64,000 bases of DNA from Talpa occidentalis (Eukaryota > Chordata > Mammalia > Eulipotyphla > Talpidae). Below, in pieces: positions 35,508-47,634 of this stretch. The stretch's first letter is position 1. Every line of letters starts with the position of its first letter. Location: assembly GCF_014898055.3 (NCBI RefSeq), contig NW_023604295.1, forward strand, positions 136,492,676 to 136,556,675. Reading direction: 5' to 3'. The position numbers and the translations under genes are program-made. The notes beneath the pieces were generated by a model. The model was not told where the DNA came from and ran no database searches. It saw only the letters and a list, made by a program, of their open reading frames with translations.

Positions 35508-36082
35508 GGGCCTCCCCGGTGGCACAGCGGTTGAGCACTGGGTTGCGAAGCTGCCCGCAGCCTCTGCAGCACAAGTTCGATCCCCGGCCACTGGGCGAGG
35601 GTCCCACATGGCGCCACAGACCTCTCCTGCTGCCTGCTGCTCCCCTCAGCAGTGTATTTCGTCGGTCTGCCTGTTCTGTTCCCTGCTCTGGCTCTGGTGA
35701 ATTCTCTCACCCTCCCATGCTTCTGACTGTACCCAGTGATTGTATAAAAAAATAAATAGATAGATAAATCTTTTTTTTATTTATTTTTATTTATTTATTT
35801 ATACAAGCACTGGGTACAGTCAGAAGCGCGGGAGGGTGAGAGGATTCACCAGAGCCAGAGCGGGGAGCAGAGCAGGCAGAAGGACCGAAGTACACTGCTG
35901 AGGGGAGCAGCGGGCGGCAGGAGAGGTCTGTGCGCCATGTGGGACCCTCCTCTGGTGGCCAGGGAGCAGCAGGGGATCGAACCGGCGCTACAGAGGCTGC
36001 GGGCAGCTTCGCAACCCAGTGCTCAACCGCTGCGCCACCGGGGAGGCCCTAGATAGATAAATCTTTAAAAAAAAAAAAAAAA
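35508..36082 (+). mobile_element. tRNA-SINE, type A, host of a nested SINE
   Basis: The head starts GGGCCTCCCCGGTGGCACAG. The body is complete to GTATAAAAAAATAAATAGAT. Its tail was split by an opposite-strand SINE (35774-36049) and resumes at 36050 with TAGATAGATAAATCTTT and a long A run. No outer TSD found. Confidence 0.95.
35774..36049 (-). mobile_element. tRNA-SINE, type A, inserted into the tail of another SINE
   Basis: TSD TAGATAGATAAATCTTT (17 bp, the host's own tail) lies at 35757-35773 and 36050-36066. It is complete and little diverged, and must be younger than its host. Confidence 0.97.
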
Positions 36083-36789
36083 GTACAAAATCCTGGAAGA
36101 GTTAGTATGGAGAAATCCCCCCAGAGCTTAAAAGAACTTGGAATAAATTAAAAGAAAAATTAATTCATCCACATGAAAACTCTACATGAAAAAACAGACA
36201 AAAGTCAAATGAGATTCTGGGAAAAATTACTTGCAACTAATACACTTAATCCATAAAAATGTCCTACAGATTAAACTTTTTTTAAATAGTCAAAATATGG
36301 GCACAGACAATTCATATAGAAAAGGAAAAACAAGTGATTCTTAAAGATGAAGAGTTACACATCCTCAATTACAATATGCAAAGTATAATTATAATGTCAT
36401 ATTTTTCACCTATTAGCAACAATCAGTTGATATCATAACACGTTGACAAAGGTTTAGAGAAACAGATACTCTCAAACCCAGCTAATCCAATAAGGAACAA
36501 CTAACTGTATGACTCCTATGAGGAATATATTAATTATTTACCTATACTGTGGACTATAGTGTAACCTTTAAAAAGAATGCTACAGCTTTATTTTTATTAA
36601 TATGGAATAATATCCAAATGTATTATTAAATGAAAAAAGGCAAAAAACAGGACATAGTTACAACAATTAAAATGGAGGAAGATAATGTATATTTACATTA
36701 ATAGTTTATATCTATAACATGTAATGTAGCATATATGCAAATACTTTAAAACTAAATTTTATCCTTGCATATGCCGGCAATAGTCAGAG

Positions 36790-36930
36790 ATGTACTCATA
36801 TATATGGCATGTATTTATTGAGGGCCTACTATGTGCCAGGCAGTGAGAATATAGTAGTCAACAAGAAAAACAAGTTCTCCCTCATGGAGTTTACTGTGAG
36901 GAGAGAAAGAGTAATTTCTGGCATTGGTAA
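36790..36930 (+). repeat. Old L2/MIR-era relic
   Basis: TTATTGAGGGCCTACTATGT GCCAGGCAG, then CTCCCTCATGGAGTTTACTG, match the common degraded mammalian repeat pattern. Confidence 0.6.
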
Positions 36931-37216
36931 GTGCAAAAAAGAAAATAAACCAGCTAATATTACACAGCAGAAGCCCCAGAGCAGAGACAGTTGTATTAGT
37001 CTAGCATGTTTTTTTAAATATTTGCATCTAAACACCAAGGAAGAAGAGGGAGACTTCACTGTTTTCTGCCCCCCCCACCCCATTTCTACCACGTTCAACC
37101 TGCTATCTGACTGTATATACATAGATGGTCTCTTTTGGCCTTTATAAGTTCCTGACATGACTATCTTCTTAACGGGCAGAGTATGGGGGGAGTGGGGGTC
37201 TGAAAAGTTCTCTAAA

Positions 37217-37404
37217 GTGCATTGGAGGGTCTCCCTGGTGGCACAAGCACCACTCTATGAAGCAATCTGCAGTCTCTGCAGCATGAGTTCAATCCCCAGC
37301 TGGCCAGGGTGAAACCCACATGGCACAGCAGACCTCTCCTGCTAACCTCTCCTGTTAGCTCTGAACCTAACCCCTGAGCCACCAGGGAGGTCCCTCCAAT
37401 GCAC
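37217..37404. repeat. Fold-back palindrome: SINE head plus flank, inverted onto itself
   Basis: The left arm 37217-37242 reads GTGCATTGGAGG then TCTCCCTGGTGGC. The right arm 37378-37404 is its near-perfect complement. Between lie a SINE head and body start (to GCAGACCTCTCCTG), a short direct repeat ACCTCTCCTG, and then an inverted head fragment. The non-SINE flank GTGCATTGGAGG is part of the arms. Confidence 0.85.
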
Positions 37405-37406
37405 CT

Positions 37407-37680
37407 TATTTATTTATTAAGATTTTATTTATTTATGTATACAAGAACTGGGATGTAGGCCAGAGGTGTGGGGGGCTGAGAGGATTCACCAGAGACAGAG
37501 TGGGGAGCAGAACAGGTGGATTGACTGAAATACACTGCTGAGGGGAGCAGTGGGAGAGACAGAAGAGGTCTGCTGCGCCATGTGGGTCTCCTCCCTGTCC
37601 GGGGATGCAACTCATGTTGCAGCAGCTGGCAATAGCTTGACAGTGCTGAGATTTAACCCCTTGTGCCACCAGGGAGACCC
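37407..37680 (-). mobile_element. tRNA-SINE, type B, minus strand
   Basis: It starts with the tail complement TTATTTATTTATTAAGATTT immediately after the palindrome and ends CCACCAGGGAGACCC. Confidence 0.92.
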
Positions 37681-39171
37681 ATCAGGATTGTTTAAATACA
37701 AACTCTACAAATTCCAGATTCAGATCAAGCTATAACATTCAGTCAAAAGCTAAAGCAAGGACTTGGGTCCACTAGAAAACCCTCGAGTAAAGAGATTCAG
37801 TCATTCAGTCAATGGCCCGGCCTCCCCTTCATGGACCTGGACCCCAGCGTGGCGCATGTCCTCATCCCTTTACTCAAACAACCTGAGAGCCACTCGCCTA
37901 ACCACCACCACAGCAGGAAATGAGCCCTCTGTTACCTGGCCAGCACATACATTTGTAGGAGAAATGACAAAATAATGCCACACTAGCATCCCCGAAGAAA
38001 GTGGATCATTCCCTGGGATCCTGTCCCAAGGGGGGTGGGGCCTTCTGTCCCACCCACCCCCCCTGCACCCGCACCCAACGCTTGCTAATTTCTATACTCT
38101 TGGGTCCCAAAACAAGCCTCTGGTACTCCAGAAAAAAACCCTGTAGTTTTAATTAATAAACATTGATCACTTTCTCCTTAGTCCTCTGAAAATACAAAAA
38201 CCTCCTAGGGTGTTTAATTTATACTCCTAAAATAGTTGATTTGCCTCCCCAGAAGAGTACAACTCAATTTTATTTAGAAGGGTGCTCTTTCTCCCCTAAG
38301 CCATCTCCCTATAAACTATCATGATGATACTTTGTGCAAATGGTTTTGTTAGAAACAAATTCAGCCTTATAAAATGTGCTCATTAGAAATCCTGTACACG
38401 CCAAGGATGATTCCAAAATATTTTATCTACCTTTTCATTGCTTTTATGAGACAGCTATATTAAAGACCTCTCCATACATTGAGCCTGCAGAGTACCTCAA
38501 AGTGCCATTGCATTTTCTATCTAAAATATGACAGAAGTCTTTTTATGGCACATCATGTACCTTCAGAGACACAAGAAAGTATCTGGAGTTGCTCCTATGG
38601 GCTTTTTCCCCTACAGTATTTAGCGCAGGAGACATAAAAATAGTCACTTTAGTTCAACATGCCCAGAATTGATCTGCCAGAGAAAATATTAAAATGACTC
38701 TAAACTCATTGAGAAATTCACAGATAAACAGAAACAGCTGCTAAATGTCTCACACGCCAGTCTGAGACTCATTTCAATTAGCCAACAAAAGATACCTCAG
38801 GTGTAACAGTATTTTCAAGTTAAATGTTATGCCCATTAGATATAAGCCTAGCGGCAAGTCTGCATTCCTCCGGGCTGCTACTTTCTTTATGTCTGATAGC
38901 ATTTCCTAATTCCCTCTTTAATTTTATTTTAGTTTTTATTGATAGTTGTAAAGTGAGCAAGATGTCACAATTTATACAGCATTCAGTACCTGTGTTAAGG
39001 TCAACTTGACTTCCTATTCAAGTCTTTCTACTATTGAGATTTAAAAACAAATTTTCTGGTTATCATTTTTCTCTAACACGAAAAACAAAATAGAATCTAA
39101 CCACTGCAATGTAAATCTATATAAAGCAAGTCAGATGGTTGTCAAGCTCAGGAGGTATCTGCACAGAAAGT

Positions 39172-39172
<1 letters not shown>

Positions 39173-39209
<37 letters not shown>

Positions 39210-39233
39210 CACACACCCCACACCCACCCACCA
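39173..39233. repeat. (CA)n microsatellite with CCCA-rich end
   Basis: About 17 CA units, then degenerate CACACCCC and CACCCACC units. Confidence 0.95.
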
Positions 39234-39334
39234 TACAATTCTCAAGTCCTTTACCCAAATCTCAATGACAACACTGTAGAGAGCCTCAGCGTATATGTGC
39301 ACATGAACTTTAGATGTATACAGATTTGATTTTT

Positions 39335-39621
39335 TTTAAGATTTATTTATTTATACACACAAAAGCTGGCATGTAAGCCAGAGGTGTGGAGAGATGGGGT
39401 GAGAGGAGTCACCAGAGACAGAGTGGGGAGCAGAACAGACGGATCTACTTAACTATACTGCTGAGGGGAGCAGCGGGCAAGACAGGAGAGGTCTGCTGAG
39501 CCATGTGGGTCACCATGTGGGTCACCATGTGGGTCCGGGCATCGAACTCGTGCTACAGTGGCTGCTGACAGCTTCAAAGTGCTGAGACTTAACCCCTTGC
39601 ACCACCAGAGAGGCCTCAAAG
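39335..39621 (-). mobile_element. tRNA-SINE, type B, minus strand, with internal triplication
   Basis: TSD GATTTGATTTTT lies at 39323-39334 and 39622-39633. Inside it, the 12-bp unit CACCATGTGGGT is present in tandem (39503-39535), a local expansion not seen in other copies. Confidence 0.93.
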
Positions 39622-39894
39622 GATTTGATTTTTACACTCTGCATCAAGGACAGCAACCTATAACACACAGGCTGATGGAAGTTGACCCCACATCTCCCTC
39701 CTCCTCTCTAAACTGTGAGAGTGACAGTGGAGAACACAAGCCACCATCCCAACACATGCAACTTCACAGGCCTGCGTGTAGTCCCAGGCCCTGACCCCTC
39801 TCAATAGAGACCAACATGTGGGCATATAACTTCCACCCCACATAGACCCCAACATACCAGAATAAAGGTGGGCCGCTAGGCAGACCATATCAAT

Positions 39895-40085
39895 GGGTCA
39901 CCATTCTTGAGCACGTACGATGTGCCACAGGAAGGCATTTCGTCCTCTAACCACCCTAGGAAGAACTTTACTCCACTTTATTCCATCTTCTTTACAGAAA
40001 ATGAAAATCAGACTCAGATAAAGGCAGTGACCTGTCCAATTTGAACCCTAGTCCTAAGGCTTCTTTCCACTCTACCTTGTCATGG
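39895..40085 (+). repeat. MIR-like relic
   Basis: TTGAGCACGTACGATGTGCC, TCTAACCACCCTAGGAAG, TTTACAGAAAATGAAAATCA and TTTGAACCCTAGTCC follow MIR from 5' to 3'. Confidence 0.75.
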
Positions 40086-40402
40086 AAGTCTCTCCACTTC
40101 TTAAAATAAAAATAACCTGTAAATATCATGATGAACTTTGAAGAGACTTCACATTGTTCACTTTGATGAACTTTCTTCTTACTGAATGTTGCTTTTTAAA
40201 AGGTAATTGCTTATCGGAAGCTTAGAAAACCCTTCACTTCTCCAAAGTTTTGTAATGGATTCACCTAAGGAGCTTTTGAGGGGCAGGATTGTTTCCAAAG
40301 ACATGCTCTCTGGATACTCCTGGACATCACACCCTCAGAGTTCAAAAGGAGGGACTTTTTATTTGGAATCTTTGATTTACTAAAAGATATAAACACAATT
40401 CA

Positions 40403-40700
40403 GGGCCTCCCCGGTGTTGCAGTGGTTGAGCGCTGGGTTGCAAAGCTGCCCACAGCCTCTGCAGCGCCGGTTCGATCCCCGGCTGCTCCCCTGCCATGGG
40501 AGGAGGGTCCCACATGGCACGCAGACCTCTCCTGCCGCCCGCTGCTCCCCTCAGCAGTGTACTTCGGTCCTTCTGCCTGCTCTGCTCCCCGCTCTGGCTC
40601 TGGTGAATTCTCTCACCCTCCCGCACCTCTGACTGTACCCAGTGCTTGCATAAATAAATAAATAAATAAACAAACAAATAAATAAATCTTTAAAAAAAAA
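40403..40700 (+). mobile_element. tRNA-SINE, type A, full length, 21-bp TSD
   Basis: A perfect duplication, 40382-40402 and 40701-40721 (core GATATAAACACAATTCA), fixes the ends. The A box is mutated (GGTGTTGCAGTGG); the B box GGTTCGATCCC is intact. Confidence 0.97.
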
Positions 40701-40753
40701 AAAAGATATAAACACAATTCAGTTTAAGCTCAAAAGAAGGGAAAACCCCCATG

Positions 40754-41028
40754 GGGCCTCCGTGGTGGCCTAGGGGTTAAATCAGTGCTACCACAGTGAA
40801 GGCCCGCCATGATGGCCTGAGTTCAATCCCCAGCCAGGGAGCTACCCACACATGGTACAGCAGACCTCTCCTGTCTCTCCTGGTACTCCCTTCAGCAGGG
40901 TATTTCAGTAGATCTGCCTGTTCTGCTCCCCACTACATCTCTGGTAAATCCTCTCCCCCACACACACACCTCTGGCCTGCACCCCAGTTCTTCTATGCAA
41001 AAATAAATGTTGAAAAGAAAAAAGAAAG
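40754..41028 (+). mobile_element. tRNA-SINE, type B, first of a tandem pair
   Basis: The head is GGGGCCTCCGTGGTGGCCTA, and the body is diverged with CACACACACC. The tail ATGCAAAAATAAATGTTGAA runs directly into a second SINE. A target duplication of the AAAAGAAGGGGAAA type is found only outside the whole pair. Confidence 0.9.
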
Positions 41029-41315
41029 GAGACCTCCCCGGTGGTGCAGCAGGTAGAGCGGCATGCTGTGAAGCTGTCCGCAGCCTCATCAGTGAGGGTT
41101 CGATCCCGGCCAGCCAGGGAGAGTCCCACATGGCGCAGCAGACCTCTCCTGCCTCGTCCACTGCACCCCTCAGCAGTGTGTTTCATCAGTCTGCCTGTTC
41201 TTTTCCCTGCTCTGTCTCTGGTGAATCCTCTCACCCTCCCATCCCTCTGGCCTGTACCCCAGCTCTTGTATAAAAATAAATAAATCTTTTTAAAAAAATT
41301 TAAAAAAAAAAATAA
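41029..41315 (+). mobile_element. tRNA-SINE, type C, second of a tandem pair
   Basis: It starts GAGACCTCCCCGGTGGTGCA, has B box GGTTCGATCCC, and the tail is TAAAAATAAATAAATCTTTT followed by a mixed A/T tract. It probably landed in the tail of the first element. Confidence 0.93.
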
Positions 41316-41836
41316 AAAAGAAGGGGAAACTGGAAAAGATGCTTATGTAAACAGACTGAAAACCTCGAGGAAATGAGTGAGCTTCTGGGAGGCCTGAAAA
41401 AGGGCCCCCAACACTGCTAGAACCCTTTCTCTGAGTATCTCCTCTCTGCCTCTCTCTGTCAATTTCAACCCCTCCAACAGATTCTCCTGTCAGCCCTTAG
41501 ATAATGGCCCCAAAAATCCACCCATGCTCTCGTTTTCTGTTTCAGAACCAGGGGTAGTTCCAATTTGATGAAACCTCAAGAAAGGACTTCAATATAGTCT
41601 GGCTTCAGTTGGGTGTTTCCACCTCACCCCCGCCCCTTTAGGGAGGTCGTCTGATTTACAGCCTACTGGAGGGGCAAAAGGCCAAATGCACAAGTTTGGC
41701 TATTTTCCTTAAAAAGAGAAGTCATTGTTCTAATACAGTATTTTTTAATCTTTTCAAAGAATTTTATTTTTAGCAGATGATAAATCCAGAAAATTAAAGC
41801 AATAGGCTCAAAATGTGGAGACATGGCAATAATGGT

Positions 41837-41854
41837 AAAAAAAAAAAAAAAAAA
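41837..41854. repeat. A18 homopolymer
   Basis: An A run with no clear retroposon attached. Confidence 0.9.
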
Positions 41855-42944
41855 TGCACCTTCTAAAATATAGAATAATGAACTAAGGGAAATAAGGGAT
41901 TATGTCCTTAATCACAATGTTGTACTTAAAGAAGCACTCTTAAGATGTTTTAAGATGTTGAGATCCATTCTTTCCTCCCTAAAAGTTAATGTTTTCAATA
42001 AACCAATAGGTGATGTATCTGTCTCCACCCAAATCACTGGTGTCATTGCAAATATGAACACCGAATCTTCAAAGTGTCACCTTCTGAACAAGGCACCTTT
42101 CACGTCCCTCCTACCCCGACCCACAGCTCTTGGAGTTCAGTAAATGCAAACTATCTTGGGTATGATTCTTTTAATACTGACAGAACATTCCTACTTTGAA
42201 AACTTCCTAAGCAGATGGCTCAAGAACCTAGAGCTTTCCCCCTAAAACCACCTGATCCTCATTAAAGACTGAAACTATATTTTCCAATTTCTACTTTTAT
42301 TATATTTCATTCAACAAATAGAAAGTGGAGTCAGAGAAGGTTAAAATGAGCGGTTCTTTCTTTTTTCTTGATCTCAAAGAATAACCTCAAAACCCAGGTT
42401 TCTAACAATAAACCAAAGAAATGTTGTGTGGGGGTGTGCTGTCCCATTTTTACCCATTTTTAGATCAAATCATACCAAGAAGGTGTAGCTTGTAGTACAT
42501 CTAGTTCAGAAAAGTATTTTAATGACAGACATGGCCCTTTTCAAAGTCTACATGCCAAAGCTTTTAGGTATACAATTAATGCTTTAATTTCTAGGTAGGT
42601 GGAAAAGTGGTTAATTATCTAGTGTTCAGAAGATTTTCAAAGTTAACCTATTCAGGTTACACCATACAGTGAAAAGATTTTCTATAGTCCCAGAAATTTC
42701 ATTACTTACGTACAAATAATGTACTACATTTTAACATAAATCACTTCCTTATTTTATAATAAACCAGTTACAAATGAAAATAAGCTTCAGATAGCTTATT
42801 ACCCTGAAATTTGTATTTGAATCTTCTAGAAGACCCAGCTCTTGCTTTTAATGGCAGCAAAATGGTGGGTTATCATTATTAAATAATTCAATTGTCTGGG
42901 ATTAACCTCACTTTATATTAACAAAACAGTAATCCATTCCTTCA

Positions 42945-43090
42945 TTCACAAGTACTTAGAATGCACCAACAAAATGCCAGGCATAGCCCTAAATGTTAGG
43001 ATACATCACTTAATCAAAGATACAAAAACCCTTGTCTTTGTGGAGGACAGAGGCAGACAAATAACAAACACTATCAGATGCCTGGATGAA
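42945..43090 (+). repeat. Old L2/MIR-era relic, 5' part
   Basis: TGCCAGGCATAGCCCTAAAT, then CTTGTCTTTGTGGAGGACAG and GACAAATAACAAACACT. It seems to resume at 43560-43790 (GGAACAGCCAGGACAAATAC) after an L1 insertion. Confidence 0.55.
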
Positions 43091-43104
43091 GAGGCTGTGA
43101 AATT

Positions 43105-43540
43105 TATTCTCAGTGGAATGCTACTCAGCTATTCAAACAAGGTGAAATAGCACCTTTTGACATAATACAGAGGGATATCAAGTGAGGGTGTTCAGTGAGA
43201 TAAGTCAGAAAGGAAAAAGCAACGACTGTGCAGTTTCCCTCATTTGTGGAATACAAACAACTAAAGAAAACAAACTAGAAAAACACAACAAAAATAATTC
43301 TTAGATTCTGTGAAACTATGGTGATTACCACGGGGTGTGGAGTGGGGAGCAGAAGGGGAGAGGGATGAGGGTAGAGAGGGGTAGGTGATGGGGTACAGGC
43401 AATGCAGCCTTGGTGAGGGGCCAGTGAAGCATGTGACATGTCAGAGGTGAAGCTGTCCTCCCATGCTTACATATCTTTGCAAACAAATGGCAAACCAATA
43501 AAATATTTGAAGACAAAAACACCAAAAAAAAAACCCCTTA
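43105..43540 (+). mobile_element. L1 3' end
   Basis: CAGTGGAATGCTACTCAGCT, GAGATAAGTCAGAAAGGAAA and CATTTGTGGAATACAAACAA follow the end of L1 ORF2 and the 3' UTR. A G-rich tract follows (43330-43400), ending in AATAAAATATTTG and A runs. Confidence 0.8.
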
Positions 43541-44689
43541 AAATAAAATGAAGCATCTACTGAGTTCAAAGGTGAAAGTGCTGTGAAGATAGAGACAGAG
43601 TAGGGCTTTGAGGGCTGATGTGCAGGATAACAGAGGGGTTGGGACATGAGGATTTGGGGCTAAGACTTGAAGTTGATGAGGGAGTTAGCCATGGGGATTT
43701 CTGGAAGAAATTCAGACTGAGGGAACAGCCAGGACAAATACCCAAATATGGGACATTATCTGGTGTGCTGGAGGAAAGGAAAAAAGCCAAAATGGACTGA
43801 GCAGAGGAGGGAGGGTGGATGAACAGCGATGAGATAGCAGATGGGGTGGTTTGGAACTGAATGCATTAATAAAATTTTTTGAGAATTTGATCACCAGTTC
43901 CCTATAGGACATTGTGTATCATATTATACTTGATACTAATGTTCCCTTAATATCCTCCTGGCAATCAGTTTCTTACTGAAACTAATTTTGTATTCTGTGT
44001 GACCAATATAATTGCATGATTCCATTCAATTTAACATTTTCTAAGTCTAAATTCTAGTTTGCGGCTGATATTGAAAAGTGATTAAAAAAATAAGGCAAGC
44101 ATTCAATTATTCAGTCAATTTGAACTACATTATGAGAAAAAATGCTCTGTGCTCATTCATGGGTAAAATAACATTGCTTTAAAATATTTATGTTGTCAAA
44201 AGAAGACACATTGTTTGTAAATCCAAAACATTTCACCGAGAATTAGATACTTAAGTACAATAATGCCTCAGATTTTTTTTTTAGAGTAGTATCACATCGT
44301 CCTACCAGGAAATGTCTTTTAAAAATACAAACTATACCTTTCAGATCAAATATAGGATTTAGAAATGCCACAACAAATGTGCTTCCCTAAAGAACCATCT
44401 CCCCACACTGTTACCTAAACATCTTTCTCTCTAATGGCAGGATGTGAGCAGTTCTACTCAAATAGGCATTGTTGTTGGAAGACTGAAAAAAAATAAAGAA
44501 GTGTGCAGTGATCTCCAGGGTATAGAAATAAAAACATGGTGATTAGGGACAATTGCCCTGGCATGTTAAGGGTGAAAAGCAGGTAGGCCCTGAAGTTGTA
44601 AGAAGCAACACTACACTGGAAAGGCCTAAGGTCCCCTATGTAAGTACGTACATAAGTACCATTCAAACAAGAGCTGATGATGCTCAACT

Positions 44690-45480
44690 TTCAACTAATA
44701 TTCACTGAGCATCTGTAATGTGTTAAACCCTTCATTAGTAGAAGGAAACACGTAATGACTAAAATTGTCATCGAACTTTTAAGCTAGTGAGCAGAGATAA
44801 ATACTAAGCAAGTCATTCCACAAACACGAATAAATCACTTAATTATGCCCATCGCATGTTCCGTCTCCACATGAAAGGAATCTCCACATGTTCACACGCT
44901 GTGGCTCGGGAATATCGGATGATGCCTGGCGTAGAGCAAGCACTCGCCATGCCTTCGCTGACCCCACTAACGTGGGAAGTGACAGAGAAGCATTGGGTGG
45001 AACGGGAATGTCAAACACAAGCCTAACCCCATCCAGGGCCTCAGTTGTGACAGTGGAGCTGAGATATGAAAAATAAATAGGAAAGAGGGGAAGGAATTTA
45101 GAGGGGGGGATTTCCCTTTGGACATAACAATTTCTAGCAGCAAGTCCTGAAGAAAGGAATTTGCTGCTTTCTAAGGAATTTTTTAAAATAGCCTAGAAAG
45201 CGTGGATGGTATAGGGGTAAGGGACACATAAGCAGAGGCCAGAACATGCAAGGTCTTGAATTTACTTCTCCCTAACAACAGTAGGAAACTACTGACGGAC
45301 CTAAAGTGGAGGTGTAATACACTCACATTTACGTTGTCATATAGCACCTCAGCAATGTGGAGAAACAGATGCTAGGATCCTGTGGTTCTTCTGCTTTGTT
45401 TTAACACTAAAGTTAGCATTAAAAAAGACTTCCAGAAGTTTCCTGAGTTTGACTTAGCTATCGAGAGAAATTTTTGATGA
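44690..45480 (+). repeat. Old interspersed repeat fragments, diverged
   Basis: TATTCACTGAGCATCTGTAA and, further on, GCCAGAACATGCAAGGTCTT look like parts of one old, degraded repeat. The 62-aa open frame at 44888-45076 lies inside and I do not regard it as a gene. Confidence 0.45.
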
Positions 45481-45540
45481 GAAGATTAAGAATTAGGAGG
45501 AGGTTACTGAGAGAAAATAATACATTTTAAAAAATGTGAC

Positions 45541-46375
45541 TGTGAAAAATAGAATTCTAAGAGGACCCCCTTGTTTGGTTTATTCCTATGATTATGTTAC
45601 ATGACACGGAAAAAGAGATTCGGCAAATGTGATTATGGTTAGTAGTCAGTTCACTTTAAGATAGGATGATGAGGGCCTCCCCTGGTGGTGCAGGAGTTGA
45701 ACACAGTGCTGTGAAGCTGTCCGCTGCCTCTACAGGGCGGGTTCAATCCAGCCGGAGAGAATCCCACATGGTGCAGCAGACCTCTCCTGTCTCGCCCGCT
45801 GCTTCCATCAGCAGTGTATTTTGTCAGTCTGCCTGTTCTGCTCCCTGGCTCTGTCTCTGGTGAATTCTCTCACCCTCCCACGCATCTGGCCTATACCCAG
45901 CATAAATAAATAAATCTTTAAAAATAAATAATAAAAATAAATTTTAAAAAGATAGGATGATGAGGGCTCACAGGAGCGCTCTGTGTCAGAGAGTTTTCTC
46001 CATCAGCAGCCATAAGCCATGAAACACAAGAAGCCATAGAGATGTGAAACATCAAAAGGATTCTGTCAGGGAGGTTAACAATTGTGTGGTGAGAGGGACC
46101 CCTCAGCCACTGGCTAAGCAAGAAATTGGGAATCCCAGCCCTACAACTTCCAGGAACCGAATTCTGCCAACAATCTATATGTGCCTGGATGTAGATCCTT
46201 CCCCAAAGACTCCAGAGAAAAGTCCAGCCCGCAGTCACGTAAACATCACCTTATGAGATTCTAGTTAGAGGAACCAGACTTCTAACCCACAGAATTATCA
46301 GACAAGTGCATGTTGTTTAAAGCCATAAAGTTTATGGTAATTCATTATATCCTATAAGAAACTGATCCAGAGATC
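45541..46375 (+). mobile_element. MLT1-like MaLR LTR, split by a SINE
   Basis: ATAGAATTCTAAGAGGACCC, AATTCTGCCAACAATCTATA, CTTCTAACCCACAGAATTAT and GCCATAAAGTTTATGGTAAT follow the order of MLT1-type LTRs on the + strand. There is no internal retroviral sequence. A type C SINE (45673-45948) was inserted later. Confidence 0.75.
45673..45948 (+). mobile_element. tRNA-SINE, type C, in an MLT1-like LTR
   Basis: TSD AAGATAGGATGATGA lies upstream from 45658 and downstream at 45949-45963. The head is GGGCCTCCCCTGGTGGTGCA. The tail is extended by repeated AATAAA and TTTTAAAAA. Confidence 0.95.
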
Positions 46376-47634
46376 GTTAAAAACTGCATTTGCCCTAGAG
46401 TGAGTCTCTGAAGATTAGCTAGAACTTCATTTCTGTGAGCCTATTAGACTGTTTTGCTATGTCATAGAAAAGAAGGCAATGATGATTTATTTAACTCTCC
46501 ACTGTGGCAGTTCTCCCCGTGCCAAACTCTCTGAAAAGTGCTTAGTGACTCAACTTCTGCCTATTTTCTAAGTATTCCACAAGCTGATGTGAATCAAAAA
46601 AAAAATAGATTAAGATCAAAGAACGTAAGGCATTGTCCCAGACTTTGGTCTCACGTCTTAGCCTCATTTGTCACCATCCCCTGTTCTGCAAGAGACTGGC
46701 CACTTCCACCAACAGAGCTGTATGGCCACCTTCTTCATGCCCACGCCAACAATTTACCCTCTCCTGGACACTTGCTTATCTTCAACCAACAGAAATTCAC
46801 CTTCAGTTATGCACAGGAAAAGCCTAGCATTCCCTGGCCTCTCATTTCCAACTTCTTCACCTGTTGTCAACGACTTTACCTTTTTAAAATGCAGAAATAA
46901 TAAAAGGAAATAGTCTTTCAAACAACTACATTCCCTAGATTTGATATATCAAAAGAGACTAATCCTGGCAACTTCACATCATAATTTCTCTATTGCTCCC
47001 ATCACAGTTGGGCCCAGGTTTACTCATCCAAACACGTTTTCAGGGACCCAAGACCCATCCGTTTAGGGGTGGGTCATCTTCTAGGGTCTCAAAGACCTCC
47101 TCTGGATTTTATGCAATTAGTCAGGCTCTGAGGGCGAAAAAAACCATGAAGAAGGTAGAAAAGGAAGCCCACTCTTAATTATTTTGGCACAGAGTTAATG
47201 CACATCACTTCCTTTTGCATTCCACTGCAAGAACTAGTCACAGAGCCCCATTTATTAGTCATACAGGGCCTGAGGATATTTGAGTCAACGACAGACCACA
47301 TATACCATGTGTGGGCCCGATAGGCTATACACAGAGCCTCGGTGTGGAGTGGTCATGCCACCGAGGGAAGAATAATTACACTCTGAGACATTCGCACAAT
47401 AATGAAATTGCCTAATGATGCATTTCTCAGAATATATCTCCATCGTTAAGCAATGCATGACTGTACAAAAGAGCTGGAAATTATAGCTTGGCTGTATGCC
47501 CAGGAAGAAGTGAGCATGGAAATTGGTGAGTTCTAGCACTCTCTCTCCCAACATAGAATAAGATGGAATCTGGGGGTGAGCAACAGATTTTGGTTCTCTG
47601 TGCTAGCAGTTCGCCTTTATCATGCATTTGCAGA

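Noticed and set aside
39173..39233. Regularly spaced repeats that could suggest a CRISPR array
   Set aside because: These are simple CA/CCCA tracts without spacers, in a mammalian intron.
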